Origin: Caloramator sp. mosi_1
GTDB taxonomy: Bacteria > Bacillota > Clostridia > Clostridiales > Caloramatoraceae
Assembly (NCBI RefSeq): GCF_028622835.1
Contig: NZ_CP117677.1
Location: 1,908,820-1,972,819, forward strand
Reading direction: 5' to 3'
DNA length: 64,000 nt
The position numbers and the translations under genes were made by a program. The notes under the pieces are model-generated. The model had not been told where the DNA came from. It worked only from the letters and a program-made list of their open reading frames with translations, and searched no databases. This document shows positions 21,319-33,420 of this stretch, one piece after another. How positions within the stretch are numbered: position 1 is the first letter of the stretch; the number at the start of each line of letters is the position of its first letter.

Positions 21319-21459
21319 TTATCTATTCTCGCATTCAAGGTTTGCAACTGTACAAGAAGTTTTACAAGCTGATTGGCATGAGTTTGCACACTCTTTGCAT
21401 CCTGGTTTTGCTATGCTGTTCTTAAGAGCACCCATGTTTATTGTCTTTATATGCTTCAT
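21319..21459 (-). CDS. scfA: SCIFF six-cysteine ranthipeptide precursor
   Basis: A 46-residue RiPP precursor too short for most gene callers. It starts MKHIKTINMGALKNSIAK as leader. The core PGCKECANSCQSACKTSC, then TVANLECENR, carries six cysteines, the family hallmark (six cysteines in forty-five residues). The ATG at 21459 follows AGGAGTAGAC. The maturase scfB lies next downstream. Products of this class have sulfur-to-non-alpha-carbon thioether links; their role in clostridia is thought to be signalling, but for this peptide that is inference. Confidence 0.95.
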   Translation of the reverse strand: MKHIKTINMGALKNSIAKPGCKECANSCQSACKTSCTVANLECENR

Positions 21460-21583
21460 GTCTACTCCTCCTTTTATTATGCTTTACACTTTTATGATTA
21501 TAACACAATAAAATACTATACTCAAGAGTAAAAAGTATTTTGTGCATAAATTGTTAATATTAGCTTGGCTAAACATATTTTAT

Positions 21584-21971
21584 TTATCTGTCTGACAATA
21601 TTATACCAATAAGCCCTGAAAAATACCAATAGCTAAAGACATAATTAACATTATTATTAATCCTTTAAAATGAATATTTCCTTTTGTACAAACAAAGATA
21701 CCATCCCAACTACAACCATATAAAGTATTCCAATTACTCCTCCGTGTAAATATCCCTTTGTCTTAATCTTAAAACATCCATATAAAGATGCATAAACAAT
21801 ACTAAGTACTGTTATTATGAAAGTTACTGTATCAATATGTTTGGGATCTAAATTAGAATAATGGAATACAATAGCTGTAATTAAAAGCAATAGAATTGAT
21901 AAAATAATTCCCCTTATAATTGATTTTAAATAAATCATTGTAATGTTTTCTTTTATATCTTGCTTTGACAT
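21584..21971 (-). CDS. Small membrane protein, TIGR04086/YrzE-like
   Basis: About 130 residues with four predicted helices (IIRGIILSILLLLITAIVF, TVTFIITVLSIVYASLYG, GGVIGILYMVVVGMVSLFV and, after a break, FKGLIIMLIMSLAIGIFQG). The sequence as read stops at 21657, but single-base losses at about 21670 and 21615 hide a last helix that ends IGIILSDR at 21584. The gene usually sits between yajC/tgt and SCIFF genes in Clostridia, as here. Function unknown. Its ribosome site lies in a hairpin. Confidence 0.75.
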
Positions 21972-21974
21972 TAA

Positions 21975-22005
21975 ACCACCCCCATATTAATTATATGAGG
22001 GTAGT
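21975..22005 (-). promoter_or_regulatory. Hairpin covering the ribosome site of the TIGR04086-like gene
   Basis: ACTACCCTCATAT pairs with ATATGGGGGTGGT, 13 pairs including two G-U. The right arm contains GGGGGTGG, the ribosome site of the gene starting at 21971. It may lower translation or process the tgt transcript end. Confidence 0.5.
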
Positions 22006-22019
22006 TTTATTATTTATGA

Positions 22020-24189
<2,170 letters not shown>

Positions 24190-24211
24190 CAAATCACCTC
24201 TAAATATAAAG

Positions 24212-25230
24212 TTAGTAATTAGTACAATTATTATTCATCATTTTTTGTATATTTAAGTGTTTGTATGCTGCTTCTGTGGCTATTCTTCCCCTTGGGGTTC
24301 TGCTTATAAAACCAATCTGTAATAAATAGGGCTCATATACATCCTCTATAGTATCGCTTGATTCGCCTATGCAGTAGGATAACGTTTCAAGCCCAACTGG
24401 TCCTCCACCAAATTTATTTATTATTGTTAAAAGCATCTTCCTATCTAAATTATCTAAACCTAATGAATCTACATCTAACATATCTAATGCCTTAACGGCA
24501 ATTTCATAATTTATAACACCATCACCTTTAACCTCTGCAAAATCTCTAACCCTCTTTAATAATCTATTTGCTATTCTTGGTGTTCCTCTTGATCTTTTTG
24601 CTATTTCAGCTGCTCCCTCTAAAGTAATTTCAGTTTTTAATATCTTTGAGGAACGCATAATTATTTGTGTTAAATCCTCAACATTGTAATACTCAAGCCT
24701 GCATATTACCCCAAATCTATCTCTAAGCGGTGAAGTAAGCATACCTGCCCTTGTTGTTGCACCAATTAATGTAAACCTTGGTAAATCAATTCTTATTGAA
24801 CGAGCACTGGGCCCCTTTCCAATTATTATATCAAGTGCAAAATCCTCCATAGCAGGATATAATATTTCTTCTACACTCCTATTTATTCTATGTATTTCAT
24901 CAATAAAAGCACATCATTCTCACCTAAATTGGTAAGAATAGCTGCCAAGTCTCCCGCCTTTTCTATTGCAGGTCCAGACGTAATTCTAAGCCCTGCTCCC
25001 ATCTCATTTGCAATTATTGCAGCAAGAGTTGTCTTACCTAATCCTGGAGGACCATATAATAATACGTGATCTAAGGATTCTCTTCTATTTTTAGCCGCCT
25101 TTATAAAAATGTCAAGTTTTTCTTTAACTTCACTTTGTCCTATATACTCACTCAATGTTTTAGGTCTTAAACTTCCCTCAATATCTATATCTTCATATTT
25201 AAGGTTTGAAGCTACTATTCTATCCTCCAA
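24212..25230 (-). CDS. ruvB: Holliday junction branch migration helicase RuvB
   Basis: AAA+ ATPase ring that drives branch migration with RuvA. It starts with TTG at 25230 (AGGTGAATATAG upstream). Walker A is [12 protein letters not shown]; sensor 1 is [25 protein letters not shown]; the winged-helix end is [22 protein letters not shown] one-base loss at about 24885 splits Walker [26 protein letters not shown] is restored. About 340 residues. It is the last of the ruvC-ruvA-ruvB set, which is under a LexA box. Confidence 0.96.
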
Positions 25231-25240
25231 CTATATTCAC

Positions 25241-25839
25241 CTAACCTTTCATTAACACCTTAAGCGAAAGCTTTATTATTTCCTCAATTGAATTAGCTTG
25301 ATTTAATACCTTTGAAACTGCATAAAAAGCCTCTTTTCTTGAATAACCTAAGGCCATAAGTGCACCAATTGCCTCATTTTCATCCAGACCGCTTAAATTT
25401 ATAGGTTCCTCATCCTGGTCTCTTTGTGTTAAATCAACATCTTTAAACTTATCCTTCAACTCTAAAATTATTCTTTGAGCAGTTTTTTACCTACTCCCTG
25501 TGCCTTTACAATCATTTTTTCATTGTTTGTAACTACTGCTAAAATAAAATCAGAAGCAGTAACTGTTGATAAAATTGAAATTGCAGCCTTTGGTCCTACT
25601 CCAGATACCGAAATTAGCATTTTAAATATATTCAATTCTTCTTTATTTAAAAAACCAAAGAGTACATTTTCGTCCTCTTTAATTTGCTGATAGGTATATA
25701 TTTTAACTTTTTCCATTTTGTTATGTAGTTTTTGAATGTCTCTATTGGTCATACAAATTTTATACCCGATATCATTGCAATCTAAAACAACTCCATCCTC
25801 AAGAATTTCATCTATCATTCCCTTTATGTAGTATATCAT
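25241..25839 (-). CDS. ruvA: Holliday junction DNA-binding protein RuvA
   Basis: Tetrameric junction-binding partner of RuvB. I place the start at the ATG 25839 (MIYYIKGMIDEIL) because AGGTGA lies at the right distance; the in-frame GTG at 25848 adds three residues. Domain I ends with YTYQQIKEDENVLFGFLNKEE. The two helix-hairpin-helix motifs are LISVSGVGPKAAISIL and KAQGVGKKTAQRIILELK. Domain III (LDENEAIGALMALGYSRKEA) binds RuvB. A break at about 25485 is a single-base loss. About 200 residues. Confidence 0.95.
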
Positions 25840-25857
25840 ATATTTCACCTCATCTCA

Positions 25858-26342
25858 TTATAAAAAATTGCTCATATTGTTTGTATGTGCGTGACAAATT
25901 GCAATAGCAAGTGCATCTGCAACATCATCTGGTTTTGGTATTTCCTTTAAATTTAATAATATCTTTACCATCTGTTGTATTTGCTTTTTATCAGCTCGTC
26001 CATATCCTACAACTGCTTGTTTAACCTGAAGAGGAGTATATTCGTAAATAGGTATTTTATTTTTTGTGCTGCTAAAACAGCCACTCCTCTTGCTTGCCCT
26101 ACAACAATTGCTGTTTTTGCGTTTTGATTAAAAAATAGTTCTTCTAAAGCAAATGCATCTGGTCTATAAGTATTTATTATTTCATTTAGCTCATCATATA
26201 TTATTTCAAGCCTTTGAGGCACAGTATTCTTTGTTGTAGTAGTAATTGCTCTATATTCTAAAACATTAAATTTATTTTGTTTATGTTCTATAATACCTAT
26301 TCCAACAATTGCAATACCTGGATCTACACCTAATATTATCAT
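25858..26342 (-). CDS. ruvC: Crossover junction endodeoxyribonuclease RuvC
   Basis: Resolves Holliday junctions with an RNase H-like fold. [19 protein letters not shown] contains the first catalytic Asp and [22 protein letters not shown] the Glu. After a break at about 26045 the frame continues [20 protein letters not shown] and [18 protein letters not shown] with the last two acidic residues. ATG 26342 follows AGGAGGATT; the longer frame to 26402 crosses the LexA box and is rejected. About 162 residues. Heads ruvCAB. Confidence 0.95.
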
Positions 26343-26356
26343 ATAATCCTCCTGTA

Positions 26357-26370
26357 CGAAAATTTGTTCG
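26357..26370 (-). promoter_or_regulatory. LexA box upstream of ruvCAB
   Basis: On the minus strand CGAACAAATTTTCG, one mismatch from the Gram-positive SOS operator CGAAC-N4-GTTCG. It lies 15 bases before the ruvC start. Confidence 0.75.
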
Positions 26371-26414
26371 AATTTGATTATAGCAGAAAAAAGAGGATGC
26401 AAAGTCTTTGCATC

Positions 26415-26980
26415 CTATGAATCTAAATCTTCAAGTATAAAGTCCTCCATCTCCTCATAAGTTCGTTTTATTACTCCTCTTTTCAAATCTTCTTGCTCCT
26501 GTTGAGGCAAGCTTTCTATATTTATTTCTGTTTCTTCCTTTAACTTTAAATTTCCATATTCATCTGTTTGATAGATATATACCTTTCCTTCGTTTGCAAG
26601 TGCTATAAAAACATTTGGTGGCCAAGTATTATCAATATTCTTAGAAATAACAACCCTTTCTGAAGTAAAATATTCAACATTATATCCTTGTCGTCTAAAA
26701 TAGTTTTCTGCATATTCCTTGTTAGCACCAAGTAGTTCTTCATTAGGAACAATTATTTCTTCAAGAGAAAAATAACCTGCCTTTGTATAAACATCCTTTT
26801 TTATAATCTTTGTCTTTTCATTTATTATATTTTCAGGCAATTGAAGGGTTGTTTTTGCGACAACATTATCCTTCTTGGTTTGTTTTTCAACATACCTTTG
26901 CATTGTGTAATAACCTGTAAAAAACTTGCTATAGATAATAATATAATAGCTATGAATATGTAAACTCTTCTATAAAGCAT
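26415..26980 (-). CDS. BofC C-terminal domain protein
   Basis: About 189 residues, membrane-anchored or exported: MLYRRVYIFIAIILLSIASF is a signal or anchor segment. A one-T loss at about 26918 separates it from YYTMQRYVEKQTKKD. The C-terminal part (WPPNVFIALANEGKVYIYQT, INIESLPQQEQEDLKRGVI, TYEEMEDFILEDLDS) matches the pattern of the forespore BofC C-terminal domain (aromatic strand, LP-x-E-x2-L-x2-G, EE-x2-x-LE-x-hydrophobic-S). BofC restrains SpoIVB in sigma-K checkpoint control in Bacillus; whether this clostridial form does so is unknown. It lies upstream of ruvC with a good AGGAGGGATATT site. Confidence 0.7.
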
Positions 26981-27044
26981 AATATCCCTCCTTAGAGGGA
27001 TATTATAACCAATAACATACTATTTTATTCATATTTATCCAAAA

Positions 27045-27784
27045 TTATTCTCCCCATCCTTCAGGGAACTCTGCATTGTGCCATACATTTTGAACATCGT
27101 CATTTTCTTCAAGCTTATCAAGCATTTTTTCAAACTTTTCTGCAGCTTCTCCACTTATGCTTGCATATGTTGTTGGAACCATTGACACTTCCGCTGATGC
27201 AAATTCTATTCCATTCTTTTCCAATGCTTCTCTTACAGTAGAGAAATCCTCTGGAGATGTTAATATTTCATAAACATCTTCCTCTGATGAAAAGTCTTCT
27301 GCACCAGAATCAAGTGCCATCATCATTAGTTCATCTTCATCAATATCTTCCTTCTTCTCCACTATAAGTACTCCCTTCTTTTCAAATAAGAAGGAAACAC
27401 ACCCTGTTGTACCTAAATTTCCACCATACTTTTCAAATGTATGTCTTACTTCACTTGCTGTTCTATTTCTGTTGTCAGTAAGTGCCTGCACAATAACTGC
27501 AACACCGTTTGGACCATATCCTTCGTAAACTATCTCCTCATAGTTTACATTTCCTAATTCTCCTGAAGCTTTTTTATGGCTCTTTCTATATTATCCATAG
27601 GCATATTATTTGCCTTAGCCTTTGCTATTGCATCTCTTAGTCTTGAATTTGCTTCAGGATTTGCTCCACCTTCCTTAACTGCAACAGCTATTTCTTTTCC
27701 CAGCTTTGTAAATATTTTGGCTCTTATTGCATCTTGTTTACCTTTTCTATGCTTTATGTTAGCCCATTTTGAATGACCAGCCAT
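27045..27784 (-). CDS. yebC: YebC/PmpR family protein
   Basis: About 247 residues. [20 protein letters not shown] is the invariant start. [11 protein letters not shown] then breaks at about 27562; the next frame gives [39 protein letters not shown] and the acidic C-terminus. YebC proteins were described as transcription regulators, and recent work links one subgroup to easing ribosome stalling at proline stretches; which applies here cannot be seen. No operon partner is clear. Confidence 0.95.
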
Positions 27785-27908
27785 TTTCTTTGCCCCCTTA
27801 ACTTAAAATCCGAATATATATTTTACCACGTTAGTTACATATTTTCAAGATATGAGGGCTCTAAGGTGAACTGCCACCATTTATAAAATAGTTGACTACT
27901 ATGGCAAA

Positions 27909-28278
27909 TTAAAATTCAACCAAAACACATTTACTATGAACAACTTGCATTCCATAATTCTTTGCCTTTTCAATTACCTCAAAGCTTTCAGCACCTGGCT
28001 GAAACCAAACATATTTAATTCCAACTTCCGCTGCCTCGTCAATATATTTTTCACCTCTTACAGGATTTATAACCATATTTATAGCCTCTGGACTTTCTGG
28101 TAAATCCTTAAGAGAAACATAGGTTTTTGTCCATCAACTTCCTTTCCAGAAGGATCTACTGGATAAACATCATATCCTTTGTTCTTTAAAAATTATATAT
28201 CTTGTAAGCAAATTTTTCTTTATTTGAAACACTTCCTATTACAGCCCAAATCTTTTTATTTTTAAATTCATCTATCAT
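27909..28278 (-). CDS. CoA-binding domain protein (YccU/YneT-like)
   Basis: About 124 residues, a single Rossmann-type CoA-binding domain: IDEFKNKKIWAVIGSVSNKE at the start, then GYDVYPVDPSGKEVDGQKTY, EAINMVINPVRGEKYIDEA and GIKYVWFQPGAESFEVIEKA. Two breaks at about 28190 and 28130 are single-base losses. The start overlaps the yigZ stop (ATGA), so they are translationally coupled. Role unknown; relatives bind CoA. Confidence 0.85.
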
Positions 28279-28933
28279 ACTGGCACCTCCATAATCTTAC
28301 CCTCTTCATCAATAAAGCAGGTAACACCTTCTTCTTTTAATTTTATTATATCATTACCATTAAACATTTCAATCAAATCTTGTCGAATTTTCTGAAATTC
28401 ATTGTTAAATGCCATTATTTCTAAAGTTACTATTTCAGTAAACTCTGTATTTTTTATTATTATATTTCTTTTACTTAAGTAGTTACTTAGTTTCCCATAT
28501 TTATCATAATCACAAGCAATTTCAAATACCACTGCTTCTGATTCCCTAACTTTACCTGCTGCATCCACACCCTGCTTGCAGGATGCCCCATAGGCTCTTA
28601 CAAGTCCACCAGCACCTAAGAGAATTCCACCAAAATATCGCGTTACGACAACTGCAACATTATTCAAATTTTCTCTCTTTAAAACCTCAAGCACTGGCGG
28701 CCCTGCAGTACCCTGTGGTTCTCCATCATCAGAATATCTCATTGAAATTCCATTGTTAGTGATATAGGCATAAACATTGTGGGTTGCATCCTTATATTTT
28801 GTTTTTATTTCATTTATAAAGCTCATTGCTTCATCTTCATTTAAAACCCTTTTTATGTTACAGATAAAAATAGAACGTCTTTCCTCCATCTCTACTTCTA
28901 CTTGTCTTTTTACCGTAAAAAATCCTTAGCCAT
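28275..28933 (-). CDS. YigZ/IMPACT family protein
   Basis: About 219 residues. The true start is ATG 28933 (MAKDFFTVKRQVEVEMEERRS after adding one T at about 28915), which overlaps the HEAT gene stop. The IMPACT N-terminal domain shows YSDDGEPQGTAGPPVLEVL and VVVTRYFGGILLGAGGLVRAYG; the C-terminal domain is a DUF1949-like fold. Relatives are linked to translation control or ribosome association, but no bacterial reaction is established. Confidence 0.92.
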
Positions 28934-29583
28934 TACAATTACTCCCTTCAATTTCCTTTATAGCTGTCTCTGCTGCTTTTATAACATATTCCTTTTCATT
29001 TTTATCCTTCAATATATTTTGTAAATATTTGACTGACTTTTACTTTTTATTTTTCCAAGTGCCTTTATTGCATATTGTTTAACCTGAGGTCTTTTATCTG
29101 TCAGAACAGAAATCAAGGCGTCCTCTGATTCCTTAGCCTCTATTTTACCTAAGGATGAACAACATATTCTTTTTATATTACCATCGGTGCATTTTAAAAA
29201 GGTCATAATAGACTGAATAGCTCTTTTGGATTTCAATTCTCCAAGTAACCATATAAGGAAAAGACATTCATCTCTTGTGACTGAAAAAGATTTTCAATAG
29301 CATACTTTTCAATAGCCCTTCTTTTTCATCATCTAACTCCTCAAGAAGAAGAACTCTTTCTTTTTATTACACTTAAATAAGTTGTTAATTATCTTCTGTG
29401 GATTTTCGCCTAATTCCTGTGTTCTATATTTAATTCTACATTCTATTATTTGTCTTTCAACTGTAATTTTATCAATCCCCTGATTTTTGATATGACATTA
29501 ATACTTTTTCCTTCTTTATAAAGAAGATAGCTAATATCAGCATCACTTAATAAATCAATATTATCCCAAGATAAATTCTTCAT
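28926..29583 (-). CDS. HEAT-repeat protein with an N-terminal HTH-like segment
   Basis: About 219 residues. It begins MKNLSWDNIDLLSDADISYL followed by a helix-rich segment (YKEGKSINVISKI, TVERQIIECRIKYRT) that looks like a helix-turn-helix. Then come HEAT repeats: SKRAIQSIMTFLKCTDGNIK, ICCSSLGKIEAKESEDALIS and RPQVKQYAIKALGKIKSKS. Such repeats make protein-protein contacts. Several breaks (29480, 29350, 29300 and 29030) are single-base losses. It overlaps yigZ by 8 bases. Specific function unknown. Confidence 0.75.
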
Positions 29584-29676
29584 AATATCACCTAATTTTA
29601 CATAAACATATTTGTAATTATCAATTTAATATGATAATATATTTAAAGAAATTTATCAATGTTGGAGGTGTAAACA

Positions 29677-29871
29677 ATGATAACTAAGGATATGGGAATA
29701 ATAGAAATAGTTAACAAGTATCCTGAAACAGCTGATGTATTCTTCAAGTATGGAATGCACTGCTTAGGTTGTATGGCTGCAAGATTCGAAACCCTTGAAC
29801 AAGGTGCTCTTGCTCACGGTATCGATGTTGAAGCTATGGTAAAGGACTTAAATGAAGCAATAAAGAAGTAA
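29677..29871 (+). CDS. DUF1858 small redox-type protein
   Basis: A complete 64-residue protein: MITKDMGIIEIVNKYPETAD followed by YGMHCLGCMAARFETLEQGA. The CLGC motif at about residues 28-31 is the CxxC of the DUF1858 family (hybrid-cluster-protein-associated disulfide domain). The start follows GTTGGAGGTGTAAACA. Monocistronic, converging on the MocR gene with a shared terminator. Redox or metal-cluster assistance is inferred from the family name only. Confidence 0.9.
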   Translation: MITKDMGIIEIVNKYPETADVFFKYGMHCLGCMAARFETLEQGALAHGIDVEAMVKDLNEAIKK

Positions 29872-29881
29872 TTTAATACAT

Positions 29882-29917
29882 AAAAAGTGCCAAGAACTTT
29901 GTTTCAAGGCACTTTTT
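29882..29917. terminator. Bidirectional terminator
   Basis: AAAAAGTGCC...GGCACTTTTT with a TT-rich loop, between the DUF1858 gene (+) and the MocR gene (-). Confidence 0.85.
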
Positions 29918-29918
29918 A

Positions 29919-31331
29919 TTATATAAATTTAAAAATATTACCTTTTTACATTTAAAATAAACTTCCTTCATTTTCTCTATTGCAAACTTCAATTCTTCCT
30001 TACTACAAGTACCAAAACTCATCCTAAAGTAATTGGTATTTATATCATCTAAATAAAATGCACTGCCTGGTGCAATTGTTATCCCTTCATCCTTTAATAG
30101 ACTTGCATATATAGATGAATCCATATCAATTTTGCACCACAGGTTTATACCTCCATTAGGTTCTACAAAATCTATAAAATTAGCATTTTCTTTAATGTAT
30201 TTAACTACAAAATCGTATTTATCTTTATATTTACCTATTAAAAAGTTTATATGTTTATGCCATAATCTTTTTCTTAAATATAAATCGAAGGCCCTCTGCA
30301 TAAGGCCAGAAGTTGATATATCTGTTGAATACTTTACACTTTGTATATCCATACTCATATTATTAGGAGATATTATGTATCCCAATCTTATACCAGGCAT
30401 AAAAATCTTTGAAAAACTTTTTAAATAGATAACTCTATTGTTTTTGTCAATAGATTTTATGGGAAGGGTACTTTCTCCATAAAACCTTAATTCAGACATA
30501 TAATCATCTTCAATTATATAAAAACCATATTTGTTTGCTAAATAAATAAGATTGAGTTTTGTATCCTCTGAGTATGTATAGCCAGTAGGGTTTTGAAAAT
30601 TTGTCATTATGTATAACAATTTTATTTTATTCTTTTTAGCAACATCCTCTAAAATACCTAAATTAATCCCATCTTGCTCAATTGGTACTTCTATAACATT
30701 GGCTCCTCTTGACCTGAACACAGCAACAGCTCCAGTATAAGTTGGGCATTCGACAACAACATTATCACCAAACTTTAAAAGGGTTTTTGAAATAATATCT
30801 ATACCCTGCTGTGCTCCAGATATAATACTTATATCGTTTATATTTGCTTCTATCCCCATCTCCTTTGAATATTCACGCAAACTCTCTCTAAGGGGAAGAT
30901 ATCCCTTGGGTTCTTGATATGTAAAGGCAAACCCACCATCTCTATCTAATACCTCATTTATAACATTTTTAAATTCTTCTACAGGAAAATAGTTTGGATT
31001 TGGCATTGAATTGGATAGATTTACCTTTGTATCTTCATTTTTTTATATTCTATTTTTGTATGAGTTTCTTGTTTTGAAATTTTATTGCCTCTAACAAAGG
31101 TTCCACTTCCAACCTTTGAATAAACTAAACCTTCCTGTTCAAGCATTCTATAAGCATTAACAATTGTAACATTATTAACTCCTATACTTTTGAAAGTTCC
31201 CTTATAGATGGAAGTTTTTCATCTGCCTTTAAAGTTCCTATCTCTATTAATTTTTTAAATTCCTCAAAAACCTGTACATATAGAGGTTCTACGCTATTTT
31301 TATTTACCGATATAGGATAGTGCTTCTTCAT
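29919..31331 (-). CDS. MocR/PdxR-type GntR regulator with aminotransferase domain
   Basis: About 470 residues. The N-terminal GntR winged helix starts at ATG 31331 (MKKHYPISVNKNSVEPLYVQ; LPSIRELSK; NNVTIVNAYRMLEQEGLVY). The class I aminotransferase fold follows: ISGAQQGIDIISKTLLKFGD, YIMTNFQNPTGYTYS, IIEDDYMSELRFYG and YLKSFSKIFMPGIRLGYI, where the SK lysine binds PLP. Breaks at about 31190 and 31035. As read, the frame runs through the terminator to 29873; one more T in the ATTTTTAAA run stops it at 29919 (KVIFFKFI), which I prefer. Regulators of this class often control B6 or GABA genes; the target here is unknown. Confidence 0.88.
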
Positions 31332-31348
31332 ATAATCCCTCTACTTTC

Positions 31349-32182
31349 TTAAAAGAAAACTGATGTTGTCCCTTCTCCAACGTGGCTTCCTATTGCTGCA
31401 CCGATTTCATATATTACAAATTCCTTAATGTTAAACTCCTTTTGTATTTCATCCCTAAGTTGCATACAAAAATCAATATTGTTAGAAAAGTTCATACCTA
31501 TTACTTGGTTTTCTAAGTCGTATCCTCTTTCCTTCATTGTTTCAATAACCTTTTTAATTATACCCTTCTCCCCCTTACCTTATCATAAGGGATTATGTAT
31601 CCATCACTAAATTGTAGAATTGGCTTTACATTCAAAAGAGTTCCAATTGCCGCCTGTGCTGTTGAAATTCTTCCTCCTCTTTTAACATATCAAGATTTCC
31701 AACCGCAAAAATATGTTCCATTCTATCCCTCATATATATTACCCTGTCTACAATCTCCTGCAATGTTTTACCTTGTTTAACCATTAAAGCTGCTTCTCTT
31801 ACGATTAAACCTAAACCAACAGAGGCTCCCTTTGAATCAATAACTGTAATGTCCTCGGTTTCAAGCATATCCTTTGCAATGCACGCTGATTGATACGTAC
31901 CACTTAATCTTGAAGAAAATGCTATATATAGAATATGATATCCCTTTTCTAAATACTCTTTAAAAGCTTCAACAAATCTTGAAGGAGGTATCTGAGATGT
32001 TTTAGGTAAATCCTTTTAGTCCTTAACTTTTCATAAAACTCCTTTGTTGTAATTGTAACTCTATCTTCATATATTTCATCCCCAAAGGCTACAGTCATAG
32101 GTATCATTTCAACATCTAATTCCTTTAGATAATCCAAGTCCAAATCACAGGCACTATCTGCAAATATTTTTATACTTTTCAT
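31349..32182 (-). CDS. DegV family fatty-acid-binding protein
   Basis: About 279 residues. The start IKIFADSACDLDLDYLKEL and MIPMTVAFGDEIYED are typical. SRLSGTYQSACIAKDML and MLKRGGRISTAQAAIGTLLN are the lipid-carboxylate binding motifs. The C-terminal part ends YEIGAAIGSHVGEGTTSVFF. Members bind fatty acids, and the FakB subset presents them to FakA kinase. Breaks at about 32015, 31665 and 31580. Located 17 bases before the MocR gene on the same strand. Confidence 0.9.
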
Positions 32183-32228
32183 AATATTACCTCCTGTTTA
32201 TTAGTAACAAGTATTATTATACATCAAC

Positions 32229-33112
32229 CTATGCTGTATATACAATCTCATCTATTAGGTATTCTTCACCATAAGTTGTATATTTTCTTGTTATCTCATT
32301 AATTATTCCTTTTTCAGCCAACTTGTTTAGAACCTTACTTAAGTCTCCATCAATTTGCTTAAATAGTGGTAAACTCCTTATTTCTTGAACAGATAAAGGT
32401 CTTTGTGTTGTTTTTAAAACTTCTATAATTGGAGTACATAAAACTTCTATATTATCTTCAATAAAATCTTCCGCCATCCTTAAAACTTTTTCTACTCTTT
32501 GTTTAATATCTCCGCCTTCTGTCAATTCATCAAACATATCCTTAACTGATAAGTCCATATTCACTGCAAAGGATAGTATATCTTTATCTGTCATATGTCC
32601 CTTTACACTCATTAAAAGACGGGCATAATATTTTATAAGGTCTACACACCATTGATAGGCTGTTTCATATTTATGTGTTATTAAGTATTTATTTACGTAA
32701 TGAATTGAATTTAACAGATTTGATAGTATTTCTATATTTCTTATATTTCTTTCTCTATCTGTATAAAATTTTATTTCATTTAATACCATCATTAATTCAT
32801 TATCTAAGCAAAACAATATCTTTCCACTAAAAACCGCTTTATGGAAAGTTCCACCCTTTAAATAATTGTTGTACTCTTCTATAAATATATCCCTTGATAC
32901 ATATTGAATATTAATCTTTATATTTGCATACCTTGTTTGTATTATTTCATTCTTATTTTGTTCCTTTGTAATAACGAAAAAGTCAATATCCGATTTCTCC
33001 CATATATCACCATTTACCAAGCTCCCATATATCATCGCACACAATATATTTGAGTTTGACTTTAACTTTTTTCTACACTTAAATACGCCTCTTGATATAA
33101 TCTTATGTTCAT
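32229..33112 (-). CDS. Nucleotidyltransferase-like protein, YgxA type
   Basis: About 295 residues. ATG 33112 follows GTGGAGTG; one A is missing at about 33072, after which EKKLKSNSNILCAMIYGSLV gives the strand before the nucleotidyltransferase motif GSLVNGDIWEKSDIDFFVI (GS-x9-10-D-x-D). The helical middle (about residues 110-215) looks like a substrate or HEPN-like bundle; RLLMSVKGH lacks the exact R-x4-6-H spacing. The C-terminal 60 residues (RPLSVQEIRSLPLFKQIDGD) resemble a winged helix. This layout matches YgxA of Bacillus as I recall it. Substrate unknown. Confidence 0.72.
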
Positions 33113-33186
33113 CACTCCACCCCCAACTTTAATAGTTTAAACTAAAAAATTTTATATAATTATAGCAAAAAAATAGAAACAAACAA

Positions 33187-33416
33187 TTTATTCTTTAACT
33201 TTATCTACTTTAACTATAATAGTTTTATTACAACCTTCACAAAAACAATAGTGATTGCAATATATATCCTTTGCTTCCTCTAATGTTTTTGTTCAAGATT
33301 TAAAGCATAATCATCATAATAATATTCAACCTTATCCAATATCTTCATAGGTTTTTGCAACTTGGACATATAGCCACATAATCAATAATACCATTGCATA
33401 CTGGACATACAAACAT
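33187..33416 (-). CDS. Small zinc-ribbon protein
   Basis: About 76 residues, broken by two single-base losses (about 33355 and 33290). It reads MFVCPVCNGIIDYVAICPSC, then PMKILDKVEYYYDDYALNLE, then AKDIYCNHYCFCEGCNKTII. The cysteine pattern is CPVC, CPSC and C-x-H-x-C-x-C-x2-C, so one or two zinc sites are likely. It starts 5 bases after the exported protein's stop, suggesting cotranscription. No family name is evident. Confidence 0.65.
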
Positions 33417-33420
33417 TTTA

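Noticed and set aside
26343..26402. Longer RuvC N-terminus
   Set aside because: The added 20 residues are encoded across the LexA operator and have no ribosome site; the ATG at 26342 follows AGGAGGATT.
29873..29918. C-terminal extension of the MocR regulator
   Set aside because: It crosses a bidirectional terminator. One added T gives a stop at 29919.
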